A stretch of 64,000 nucleotides of DNA. Origin: Isoetes taiwanensis. Its lineage: Eukaryota > Streptophyta > Lycopodiopsida > Isoetales > Isoetaceae. This document shows positions 21,277 to 31,899 of the stretch, in pieces. Positions within the stretch are counted from its first letter, which is position 1. Each line of letters starts with the position of its first letter. The stretch is taken from NCBI GenBank assembly GCA_021234155.1, contig JAJEKV010000063.1, positions 1,152,947-1,216,946 on the forward strand, read 5' to 3'. A program made the translations under genes and the position numbers. Below the pieces are notes generated by a model that saw nothing but the letters and a program-made list of their open reading frames with translations, made no database searches and was not told the origin of the DNA.

Positions 21277-22000
21277 AAAAACCATCATGACCAAAAAAAT
21301 CTTGAGAAGAAAGAATACCTTTAGGAAATTAAGCAGGTGAGAATTCAGTTACAACAGGATCCTCTTAATCTAAATCTTCATTTACTGGAAGGAAATCTTG
21401 AGATGGCTATAAAAGTTATTGAGGAAATTGAGGCCAAAGGAGCTGCCATTCGATGCAAACTTAAATACCACTCCAAGATGGATAATGGTAATTCTAAAAT
21501 TTTCTTTCGAATTGCTAAGAATAGACTTCTAAAATCCAACATCTCATCTGTCCTAGATGATAACAATTCTATTATAGACAACCATGCTGACATCTCTTCT
21601 TATTTTAATGGGAAATACAAAACCTTAGTGTATGCTGTGCATAACAACACTATGACAAATGTAAAGGCTGCAAAAATTTTTAACATGGTTGACTCTCTGC
21701 CTCAATCTTATAATCTTCTTCAAAATGGCCCTATGGTGATAACCTCAGTGTTCTTCCTAATGATGAAGAAGTCTTTACCACCCTAAAGTCTTTTGCTAAA
21801 GTTAAAAGCCCGAGCCCTGATGGGCTACCCCCTAAATTCTATATCAACTTTTGGGATATTATTATCTTATATTATAATGTTATACCGTATTGGAGGGATC
21901 AAGCCCTAATTTGAATGGCTAAGATCATCTAATTGAATCTGAAGACCGAGATTTATCACACGACCTTCCATCACCGTGATTGGTCATGATTTGATCTCTT

Positions 22001-23630
22001 AAGGGAGAATGTAAATGAAAAGGGAGGAAAAGAAAGGGAAGGAAAGGCACACATAAAAAGGAAAAAGAGAAAGGGGAAAAGGGAAAAAGGGGAAGAGAAA
22101 AAGGGCAAAGAACGGGAAAAGGGAAGGTAAAATAGAATGGGAAAAAAGAAAAGGAATAGGAGGAGGAGGAGGAGGAAAGGGAAGGGAAAAAGGGCACTGA
22201 GAAAAAAAAAAGGGGGAACAGGAAAATGGTGGGAAGAAGGGGACAGACAAAGTGCATGAAAAAAGGAATGGGAAAACGAAAAAGAGAAAGGGAGGGGCAA
22301 AAAAGAATAGGGAACGTGGAAAAAAGGCACAAGGAAAAGGGGAAAAAGGAAGGGAAAGAGAGAAAGGGTGAAGAAAAAGGAAAAAAGAAGCAAAAAGGGC
22401 ATCGAAATGAAGGGAAAAAGGTTAGAGGAAAAATGTGAGGAAAGAGGAAGGGGAAAAAAGTAAAGGAAAAGGAAAAGGAAAAGGGATGAGGAATGTGAAT
22501 GGAAAAAAAGCACGGGAAAAAGGGAAAAAAAGGAAGGGAAAAGGGGAAGGGGAAAAAGGGAAGGGGAAAAAAGCATGGGAAAAAGGGAAAGAGGGAAAGG
22601 GTGAGAAAAGGAGAAAAGTCAAGGGCAAAGTGGCTTAGGAAAAGGTAAAGCGAAAAGGAAAGGAAATTGAAAAAGAGGGGGAGAAAAATGGCAACGAAGA
22701 AAGGGGAAGAGGGAAGTGGTGGGGAAAGGAGGAAAAGGGAAGAGAAAAAGGGGAACACGAAAGGGTGGGGGGAAGGGCATGGGAAAAAGGAAAGAAAAAG
22801 GAAAAAAAAAGAAAGAAGGGAAAATGGGGAAAGAGAACCTAGGAAAAAGGGCACGAAGAAATAAGGAAGAGGAAAATATGAAAAGGGAAGGGGGAAAGGG
22901 CACGGAAAAAGGAAAAAAGGTAAAGGGTGAAGAGAGTGAAAAAAGAAAGCAAAAAAAACACCATAGGAAAAAGGAGAAAAGAGGGTGAGGGAAGGGGGAA
23001 GGGAAGGGAAAAATGACATGAGAAAAAAGGAGGGGGGGAGAGAGAAAGAAAAAGGGAACGGAAAAGGGGCACCAAAAAGAGGAAGAGGAAAATGTTGGAG
23101 AAAGGAGGAAAAGGGAAGAGAAAAAGGGAATCAAGAAAAAGATGGGGAGAAAGGAAAGGAAAAGGGCATGTGAAAAGGGAAAGGAAAAGGTAAGAAAAAA
23201 GGAGGGGGGAAGGGAAGCTGGGAAAGAGGAGCGAAAAATGGAAGGAGGAATGGGAATGGGAGAACTTGGAAGAGGGAAAGGGTGAAGAAAGGGGAAAAGA
23301 GAGCGAAAAAAAAAAAGCATGGGAAATGGAAAAAGGAAAAAAGTGGGGAAGAGGGAAAGGGTGGGGAAAAAAAGAAATGGGGCACATGAGAAAAATATGG
23401 CATAGGAAAAGGGGAACGGGAAGGGAAAGTGAAAGGGAAAGGGAAAGATAAGAGGAAAGGCGTAAGGAAAGGGAAAAAGGGCACGGAGGGAAGAGGAAAA
23501 GGGAAAGAAAAAGTCCATCAAGAAAAGGAAAAAGGAAAAGGAAAGGGAAGCGGGGCCCGGGGAGGGGGGTGTGGAACAAGGAAACGTGTAAGGAAAATAA
23601 AGAAAAGGGAAAAGGAAAAGAGTAAAAATT
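22001..23630 (+). repeat. Polypurine block of about 1.6 kb
   Basis: The plus strand is almost wholly A and G, built from GGGAAAA, GGAAAA and GGGAAAAAGG words. At spacings of some tens of bases to about 100 bases a GGGCAC, GGCAC or GGGCAT word interrupts it, hinting at a higher-order unit. Because the complement is almost pure C/T it has hardly any stop codons, which explains the long Phe/Pro/Ser/Leu frames on the minus strand; these are not genes. It sits inside a LINE reverse transcriptase sequence. Confidence 0.95.
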
Positions 23631-24779
23631 GGGTAGAGCAAATGGCAAATGGTACAAATAGTGTCGTGTATAATAATGACGTACTTTTGGGTTATTCTCT
23701 CATTGCTACAATGTATCATTTACAGTTTCTCAGCTTATGCCCAACAACGTTGGGCACCGTTTCTAGTTAATCTTGATTTTATGAGAATAATCCATGGCTT
23801 TTATAACTCAAACCATCTACACCCTGCCATCTCTGCAGGTCTGATTTCTCTTATTCCTAAAACTAATTACCCCAAGACCTTTTCTGGTTGGAGGCCTATA
23901 TCTTTAGCCAACACATCATACAAAGTCTGTGCAAAAATTATTGCCAACGGAATAAAGGGTTTCTTGCAGAAAAATATTATCTCTTGCCAATTGGCATTTA
24001 TCCAAACATATATATCTTAGATAATTATTTAGCAGCTATGAAAGATCTCTATTGGAACAAGCACATCAAACAGGAATGGATTCTCTTGAAGCTTGATTTT
24101 TCAAAGGCATTTGACACTATGCACTGAGATTTTATTGATTTTGCCTTAAAAAAGATTAGCTTCTCCAAAATCATTCAATTAATTCATGGCTTGAACTCTA
24201 GATCCCAATCATCTGTGCTCATTAATGGATCTCCTGGTACTTTCATTCCTTTGGCAAAGGGGTGAGACAAGGCTGCCCTCTTGCACCCTATATCTTTATT
24301 GTTGTTGCCGAAATTCTAACTCGAGTCATTAATCATCAACAGCAACTTGGCAATATCAAGGGATTGATTCTTCCTGATAGCACTTCAAACATGAATATTC
24401 TGCAATATGTTGATGACTCATCCAGTTTCCTTAAAAATGATATCCCAAACATCTCTGTCTATCTGAACATCATTAACTGCTTTGGTGCTGCATCTGGCAT
24501 CACATTAAACCTTGAAAAATGTAATACCATTCGTGAAATAAATCAGTCAGACATCATGGGAATCAAATGTTATCACTCTTCTCAAGCTATTAGTCTTTTG
24601 GGCATGCCTATCTTTCTAGACACAAACATCGAGGGTCTTTGGTCTCCTATTCTAACTCGGATCAAAAGGAAGTTAAACAATTATGGTAATTGCCTTTCTT
24701 TGGCAGGTAGAATCAGAGACAATTCGGTTTCAAACCACCATCCGCAACTCCTTTCAGATGAGCCTTTGCAGCAGTGACG

Positions 24780-25750
24780 TCCTGGACGGACATGTTTTCG
24801 CTTGAAAGTAAAGTTCTTGAAGGATGCTGACTTTCAGAAAGATTGTAAAATAGTTGCCTTCAGCCGACATCGAGGCAGGGCTGACATAGTAGATGCAATT
24901 GCGGTGGTCAAAGGCTTTGCCAAGCAGTGGGGCCGAGATTCTGCAGCAGCAGGTCGTGCTTTACTGGATACCTTGTATCAGGACCTACTCCATTATCGAC
25001 AAGGACTCCTTCCAGTGTTCATGATCGAGATATTCTGCACAGATCCAAGCATTGGAGGAGGAGCAAATCCAGCAGGCAAAGGCAAAGGCAGGTTTGCGGT
25101 GGTTTTGTGATGGAGACCATTGTACAGGCTTCTTTTTCTGTGCGACTAAGAGGCATCGTATGACATCAACCATGTCTCTCATTGCGTTTGCCAAATGGTT
25201 ATGTACTAACAGAGTCAACAGAACTCAAGCAACATCTGTATAACCATTTTCAGATTTTTTTCGCGGAGAAACATCTTCTCTTTCAGTCAAAAATGAAAGA
25301 TGCAGTTTTGTCTAGGATCTCCCCCATCATCTCTGACGAGCATCACTTGTCAATAGAGGCCGCTATGACAACTGATGATTTAGTCTTGACAGTCTTTGAT
25401 GGTTTGCTCATGTTTGGATGGTTTTCCAATTGAGGCTAGAGCCAGATCTATATGATGCTTTCTGTGACTTTCGGCGGTCCTCTGTGGATAGAAATCTAAA
25501 AATAGGTGCCATCTCCCTCATCCCCAAGGTCAAAGATCCTCGGACTATTTTAGCCAGGCGACATATCACCTTATTGTCATCTGTATATAAGATCTTTGCC
25601 AAGGCTTTTGCAGAGCGGGTGAAGGAGACCTTGGCAGCCCATCTCGATAACCCAACCAGGCTTTCTTCCAAAACGATGCACTCTGAACAATGTTGTTACT
25701 GCTTACGAGGGAATCTATTGGGCATTGGAGAACCTCTTATGATGAAAATA
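24780..25750 (+). mobile_element. LINE fragment, pre-RT and RT N-terminal part
   Basis: Broken plus-strand frames carry LINE-like linker and RT blocks: GRDSAAAGRALLDTLYQDL, ALEEEQIQQAKAKAGLRWFC, KQHLYNHFQIFFAEKH, AISLIPKVKDPRTILARRHI, FAKAFAERVKETLAAHL and a YEGIYWALENLL-like end. The coding stops abruptly at about 25750, where Ty3/gypsy sequence starts. It is of a different subfamily from the LINE ending at 24777. Confidence 0.7.
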
Positions 25751-25754
25751 AGGC

Positions 25755-26780
25755 CATTGGATTCAAGATATTCCATGGAATCTACACAGATATGCAACCT
25801 TGATCCTCTAGTCCAGCATTTGATAGGGCCAAACGCTGATGTGGCTCTATTTTTTAGGGTCCTCTTAACCATGGAAATTGCAATAGATCTAGTCTTCTGT
25901 ACATGGATACAAGTACATATACACTCCTTGGATTTAGAAATCGTGATGCCTCACTTGCAACAGAATCTTAGAGGAGATGTATATTGGGGTTTTGGACCCT
26001 TCAAAAATGACTCAGCAGTGTTCCAACATATGGCCAATGATGTTTTCTGAGACTTCTTGGATATTTTTGTCATCTATTTGAATGACATTCTTATTTATTC
26101 TAAGACTCTTAAAGAACACGAGAGGCATGTTCGATATATCCTCTAGAAGCTTCATGAGCATGGGTTATATGGCAAACTCGAAAAGTGTCAGTTTGATAGG
26201 ATACTGTGGAGTTTTTTTGCTATCATATCACTCCTCATAGAGTCTCTATGGATCTCAAAAAGGCTAGCACTGTTTTGGAGTATCAAACACCTTCTTCCAT
26301 TCGAGACATTCAATTTTTTCTTGGATTTACCAACTTCTATCGGCGTTCTATTCGGGAGTATTCGGAGATTACACCTCATGGCAAAGGATGTGCCATTTGA
26401 ATGGAGTGTGAAAGCAGAAACTACTTTCGTTACTCTGAAACATGCTTTTACCATGGCAACAGTTCTTGCTCATGCAGATCCTTCGGGCCCATATGTTGTC
26501 GAAGCAGATGCTTCTAATTTTACTCTTGGCAGTATCCTATCATAGGAGGGGGGTGACCATGAAGTGCATCCGATCGTCTATCACTCGTGGAAGTTCCAAG
26601 CTGGTGAAATCAACTATCCAATTTATGACTCTTTCGAGTTAGTTGGTTCTTTTGAGTCTTTCGATAGGCGGAGACATTTCCTGGTAGGATCTCCTCATAA
26701 GGTTATAGTCAAAGGCTTGCAGCAGATACCAAGCTCAGATTGCCAAGGTGCTACTCTAGCACCATCAATTTGCTAGCTAA
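25755..26780 (+). mobile_element. Degenerate Ty3/gypsy RT and RNase H
   Basis: Recognisable pol blocks in order: VFQHMANDVF, then FVIYLNDILIYSKTLKEHER (the YxDD box altered to YLND), VSMDLKKASTVLEYQTPSSI, IQFFLGFTNFYRRSIREYSE, VPFEWSVKAETTFVTLKHAF and the RNase H start GPYVVEADASNFTLGSILS. Several frameshifts and stops. No LTRs, integrase or gag were found next to it, so only a fragment remains. Confidence 0.85.
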
Positions 26781-27652
26781 AAATGATTCAAGAATCTCAA
26801 GATCTAGATGTCACTCAAAGGTTAGTTGAGCATTAGATATAAGTGGATTTGTAGGCTTAATTGATGTAATTAGCCTCAGATGCCTTCTTGAGCCTAAGCA
26901 TTGTAACCCTAAAATGAGGCTGACAATTGAACCCTAACCATGTATTCTTATGTATGATTAGAATGGTGAGATCTCGAAAATGCGATTGCTAATGTAAACC
27001 TTGCGACCGCATTCAGGAACAATTGCAGGTGTGCGAAACGGGTGCTTCGCATTTTGCAGTTGTGCGATCATTTAAGATTCGCAGGTGCGTGATATATTTT
27101 GTGCTTATCCTTAGATCAAAAGTCTTGTTTTTTCGTTAGTGTAGGGTTATTAGATGTCCATTACGTTGCATGGGTCATCCCATCTTGGCTCCACCATGAT
27201 TTACTCTTGTACGCCATCGAGAGTGTGTTGGTTGACCATGTGAACTTAGTGGTTAGGTTCAATGGCTTCAAGATTGGCACCACATTGCCTTTATTATCTT
27301 GAGTTCCTCCAGTAATGTTCTATGGTGCATAGACATCATCTTGATGCCACTTTGAGAGTGCTTGCTCTTTTATGCCAGGGCTCTCAATAGTATTCTATTT
27401 ATGAATGCCCAATATTATATAGTGGATTGGAATATATGACAACAAACACTTGAATAATACATAAGCAAAAGGAAAGGCTATAGTCTAAACTTATTTAGTC
27501 TATAGTCTCGTATAATTTAGAGTGCTCTCTTCTTTTGATTTTTCTATTGGTCTAAAATGCCTCCTCCTATGAGGTAGTACTTGTCTCATTGTAGGTTGCA
27601 TTTTAGATTTGTCAATGAAGATTAGTAGATTAAGTCTGCCCTCCCCAAATTG
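26781..27652 (+). other. Gene-free stretch
   Basis: No supportable gene. The sequence to 27490 is unremarkable intergenic DNA; at 27653 the poly(T) end of a minus-strand LINE starts. Confidence 0.35.
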
Positions 27653-29840
27653 TTTTTTTTTTTTTTTTTGAAGGACGAAAGCCAAAAAGTTTTTTAATAA
27701 AAAATAAGAAGTACAAAATTTACATGTCTCATCTAACTGTCTAAGCACAAAAAGATGCCACAGGAGCACGAGCTTGGAGCACAATGTACTTACTTCAGAA
27801 TAGGAGACTAACGATAAGAATCAAGTTGAAGATGTCATTTTTGGCTCAAGCCAAAAAGACTCGTAAGCCGTCAGTATCTTTTTCTGCACCACGTGCAGAT
27901 GAATAAATGCCCTAAAAAATGTGGCATCTGCGATGCTCCCATATCGACCAGAAGATCCAACCAGATTTAAGATGGAATGCCTTCTGTTTAGCTGGGGGCT
28001 ATGCATTGGGATAGGACGCGACGCATCGTAGTCCAATGCACTGTTAAACAAACCTTGTAGCCAGGACCATGCCGGCTGAACCTCTGGACAATAGAAAAGA
28101 CAGTGCTCAAGAGTCTCAACATTTGAGAGACAGAGCGGGCATCTTGCAGATATGCGAGGATCATAATGATATCGGAAGGCATTAACATGCAGGCACTTGT
28201 GGATAACCTGCCACCAGAGTACAGAAACTTTGGGGTGGAACAACTTATCCCAAAGCCATCGACATGGACGACGCAAAGTGAGATGTGGAACCTATAGGTG
28301 CTACCCATCTAGCAATGGGAGGAGTTGTGATGCTAAGAGAAGGTGATATATATACTGATTTGATAAAGTGCTTGCCTTTGTGAATATTTTCATGACAGTC
28401 CCAAGGCAGCCTTTTGATAACACCAACATGCACCATAAGAGGCAAATTCTTTGCGATCTTCTCCCATACAGACACATCCCAATGGGAGAGCAGGAACTTT
28501 CTTGAAATTCAGGCCAAGACAACAGGCGACCGGCTTTATACCATGCTTGAATAGAGATAACACTTGCAAAAACCCATTGTCTCTGTGTAGGGGGATGAAC
28601 TGATGCAGCCAGTGGAGGTGCTGAAGGGATTGGAGGCAGTGGTGCCCACCATCATGGAGTCTCCAATAGGGTGTGGATGGAAGGGCATGGCCAAAAGAGT
28701 TATTTAACTGCATCCCATGCTGTCAACAATCCATGCAGACATGGAGAATCATTTGGAAAAGGCTACAGAGACTGAAATAATGCCCAAGGTAGGACTGGTT
28801 TGACTGCCTTCTTGCCTAGAGGGATACAGTGATCAAGAGCCTGTCTAAGAAGGCATAAACTAGGAGAGTCATCTTCACCATTTAGGAATCTCCAAATGAA
28901 CTTTGAAATAAGGATTTTGCTCTGCAGTAAGAAGTCCATCATACCCAGACCATCTGCCCATTTTGGAAGGATGCATTTTGACCGAGCCACCTTAGTCACA
29001 GCACCTTTCTCAATACCCTCCCATATAAAATTTCGGACTATTATAATGAGCTCACGTACTTTGCTCTATGGGGCTAGCAGTAAGGATGCCATATAGAAAT
29101 GTGTACTATTAAGGACTGACTTGATCACTATAATGCGACCCACAAGAGACAATTTTGCCATGGACCACTAGAACAAGTGCTTCTCCAAACCCTTAATGAT
29201 CTCCTCCCATGCAGCTCTAGCAGTGACGTGGATACCAACTGGAATCCCCAACAACTTGATGGCCCGTCCATGAGCAAGTAATTGCCATGGATAATCATGC
29301 ACACATGTTAGAGTCGGAGTATCCAACGTCCATAAAGCTGTACACTTTTGCCACTCTACAAGGACACCGGAGTGTCTAAGAGCAACTTGGCAGCTTCTAG
29401 ATTCTCAGCATTAGCGATCAGGAAGAGGAACAGGCGTCTACATATTGATTGCAAACCTCTTGTGTGCCATCCTCCATTGTGAGACCATGGAGAAGTTTCT
29501 CTATGGTTGTAATGATGAATAACTGCGACAAAGCCTGTGACAACCAGTGGTTCTAAAGGGCATCCCCATCGAACACCATGACCAAGTGAGAAGGCCTCTG
29601 ATGGCTCATCATAGAACATAACAGTCGCCCGAGCAAAGACATGTAGATTCATAATGTCTGATGTGAATTGCTCCACAAATCCCAGTCTTGGCATACATCG
29701 ATGCATGAATTCCCAACTAACACTCATAAGCCTTCGCAAAATCAACCTTAAGGTACACAACTGGAAGATCTTGCTTACGTACCCAATAGCTACATAAGAG
29801 TTAGCGTAAAAGAAGCTTAGTGAATTTCTAGGTTTCATTA
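27653..29840 (-). mobile_element. L1-like LINE, 5'-truncated, poly(A)
   Basis: A 17-nt T run (27653-27669) is its poly(A) tail. Minus-strand coding, in broken frames: RT core with LMSVSWEFMHRCMPRLGFV and VRWGCPLEPLVV (29838-29356); the post-RT block CILPKWADGLGMMDFLLQSK and SKILISKFIWRFLNG (about 28960-28880); and a zf-RVT C terminus (28276-27821) with LWDKLFHPKVSVLWWQVIHK, CPLCLSNVETLEHCLFYCP. The post-RT block closely resembles that of the LINE at 42399-43013 (GGLGMLDVSLHTKVLVSKFI), so the two are one family. The 5' part beyond about 29840 was not found. Confidence 0.85.
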
Positions 29841-29879
29841 CTTGCGATTCCTTGCGTAATATCTTTGCAACCTACTTTC

Positions 29880-30683
29880 CTTTAAGAACTATGATTAGAA
29901 CCATTGCGCTCACTGCAAAGCACGTTGCAAATATAAGGACTGATACCTCTGAAATGCACTAAGTGCGTATCATGTGCCACTGACCATTTACATGAATAAT
30001 CTCTCTTATATTCCTTCTTTTGACTGTTCATATATCGTTTGGTCCCTCCACATGCAAACATTTCTTCACAAACAGGGGTTTCATTTTTATGCATGGGCAA
30101 GCAATTTAGAAGGTCAAGACAAGGGGGTATAGTGAAATGGTTCTCATAATTGGGACATGTGGTTGCAATTGGTTACTTACACGAAGAAGCCACGTATGTG
30201 CAGGCGATGCTTGAAGGCTTGGAGCTGTCACCTGAGACAATTAGATTCTAAACAATAGTTGTAAGGGGTTTTTGTGTGTAGGAAAAAGAACTCAGGCTCA
30301 ACCCAAGGAAAAGGATTTATTTATAGGATGTAATATCAGTCAGATACTAGCAGTAATGATATATATACTACCAGCTTATTTTATACATTGATGACAACAT
30401 GTAAATCATTTATCAGGTAACAAGCACAACATCATAAAGTAACAGTACCACATAATGTATGAAAGTTCAGATTCAGCATATTCAATCTAATAGCCAGCAA
30501 TTAATTTATGATTTCTACACAGTTCTACACAGGGTATTGAACCCTGGAATTCAGATAAATAACACTAAGGATATAAAGATTCAACGAACATAATACATAA
30601 CAAGTAATACTAGTAAACATGTGTCTGGCGATGCCAGGCTAATATCCTGGCTTGAACTAAAATTGAATGTACAAATTAGGGGA
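29880..30683 (+). other. Gene-free stretch
   Basis: Only a 72-codon minus-strand frame (29882-30100) without recognisable motif. Nothing else supportable. Confidence 0.3.
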
Positions 30684-31000
30684 AGACAATTTTCCAGCTT
30701 TTCAATGTAAATCCTAAATCCGTACCTGCAGATCAGTCGTGGCACGATTGAAGTATAAGTTCCCTCAAGTATAATTTCTAGTGCCCTGCATAAAAAATAT
30801 AAAATTGATTTCCAGAACCACCACATTACACATTAAATGCATGTATACATCATGAGATGACGATTCTCTAGCTTTTCATTATAAATCATATTCATACCTA
30901 CAGATCGGCCATCGCATGTTTTAAGTATAAGTTCCCTCAGGGTTAAGTTCTAGTGCCTGCATAAAACGTTAAAATAAATTTCCAGAACCATCACATTTCC
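30684..31000 (+). repeat. Diverged tandem duplication of about 150 bp
   Basis: The block from GACAATTTTCCAGCTTTTCA (about 30686) through AAGTATAAGTTCCCTC and CCAGAACCACCACATT (about 30826) recurs from about 30856 to 31000 with roughly three-quarters identity. No coding. Confidence 0.65.
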
Positions 31001-31237
31001 ATTCCACAGATGGATTCGACGGTTACTATGTAAGTTGGAAGTCTATAATGTGGTCGTCAATTATGGCATGAATTATTATAAAGAAAGGAGTGGCACTTTC
31101 ATGTATAATCTATGAAGCATACACTATGAAATCCAAAATACAAACGGAAGCAAAGAAGGTGGATAGCGGGATGTGGAGGTCTTTTACATTAGGCAGCCAC
31201 ATGTAAAATGCCCATTGCAAAATGTGATAAGAGCATT

Positions 31238-31452
31238 TAAGATAGATAGATAGATAGATAGTATTTTAACGTCACGCCACTAGGCAGCATCCAACTGGAC
31301 ATGTGACCACACACCACACTACATTGCTCGGTTGGGCCCTGCCCCCAACTACCTTACATTGCGTCTCCCCAACAGTACCGAGTGCGATTTTGGGCGGTCT
31401 CGAACTCGAGACCACATTGCTAAGGAACTAGTGTATTACCACTAGATCAAAC
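31238..31452 (-). mobile_element. tRNA-derived SINE
   Basis: On the minus strand the element begins GTTTGATCTAGTGGTAA (31452-31436), an A-box-like sequence, followed by GGTCTCGAGTTCGAGACC (31413-31396), holding a B-box GTTCGAGAC. The spacing between boxes is that of a tRNA-type polymerase III promoter. A tRNA-unrelated body follows and the element ends in a (GATA)n/(TATC)n array at 31238-31260. No cloverleaf with a usable anticodon arm was found, so it is not a working tRNA gene. Confidence 0.75.
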
Positions 31453-31603
31453 GAACGTACAAAGGGACAAAGTTCTAGAATAAATAACCTTACAATGCAA
31501 AAAATGCTCCAGGCTAAAGCATACTCATAATTGATCAATCTGTCCAAAGCATTTTAGGGACTCTATTTTGCTTAAAGGGTAAAAGTATGCTGGTGGGTAT
31601 CAA

Positions 31604-31720
31604 AAGCATGCGTCCGGACGCATGCTTATAGCAGGGGTTTAGTCCGCTTAAAGCACCCCTGCTTTTGCTTAATTTGGGTGCTGGTGGGCGTAACTGCCCG
31701 TCATTTTTTTGACGCCCTTC
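31604..31720 (+). repeat. Palindrome cluster
   Basis: A perfect 24-bp palindrome (31604-31627) has half-site AAGCATGCGTCC. Right after it AGCAGGGGT and ACCCCTGCT form an inverted repeat, and a GGCGT/GACGCC pair follows near 31685-31716. GCTGGTGGG occurs on both sides (about 31590 and 31680). It lies about 200 bp before the first likely exon of the transposase-like gene and might be a transposon terminus or a regulatory site. Confidence 0.6.
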
Positions 31721-31899
31721 ATGTACTCGCACGTCCACCTCACCAACGAACCGTTAGGAAAATGATTGTGGGATTTTGGCTGGATTTTCGCGCGAGTGGT
31801 AGTACGTTGCAAATTCGATCGAGCCCAGAACTACCTCGACCTCATGGCCCGCGAAAATTCTCCCTCCAATTCACTTATTCTCCCTCTCTCAGGAATTTC

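Larger units (their letters stand above)
20745..24777 (+). mobile_element. Plus-strand LINE interrupted by two insertions
   Basis: Linker and pre-RT coding is seen at 20745-20905 (KLWIKGWSKN) and resumes at 21282-21860 (KIFFRIAKNRLLKSNISSVL, then KSPSPDGLPPKFYINFW). RT domains continue from about 23766 to 24777 (AGLISLIPKTNYPKTFSGWR, LDFSKAFDTMH, VRQGCPLAPYIFI, ILQYVDDSSSF, LAGRI). The catalytic box reads YVDD rather than the usual YADD or FADD. Between these lie an LTR remnant (20907-21276) and a polypurine block (about 21870-23760). The N-terminal part and the 3' end are missing, and frames are broken. Confidence 0.85.

Noticed and set aside
21925-23719. Long minus-strand frames (over 360 codons) rich in Phe, Pro, Ser and Leu
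   Set aside because: The strand is almost pure C/T there, so stop codons hardly occur. The frames are open in more than one register, which shows an artefact of composition.
31396-31452. A working tRNA gene
   Set aside because: A and B boxes are present, but no acceptor stem or anticodon arm pairs properly and the element ends in a microsatellite, so a SINE is better.
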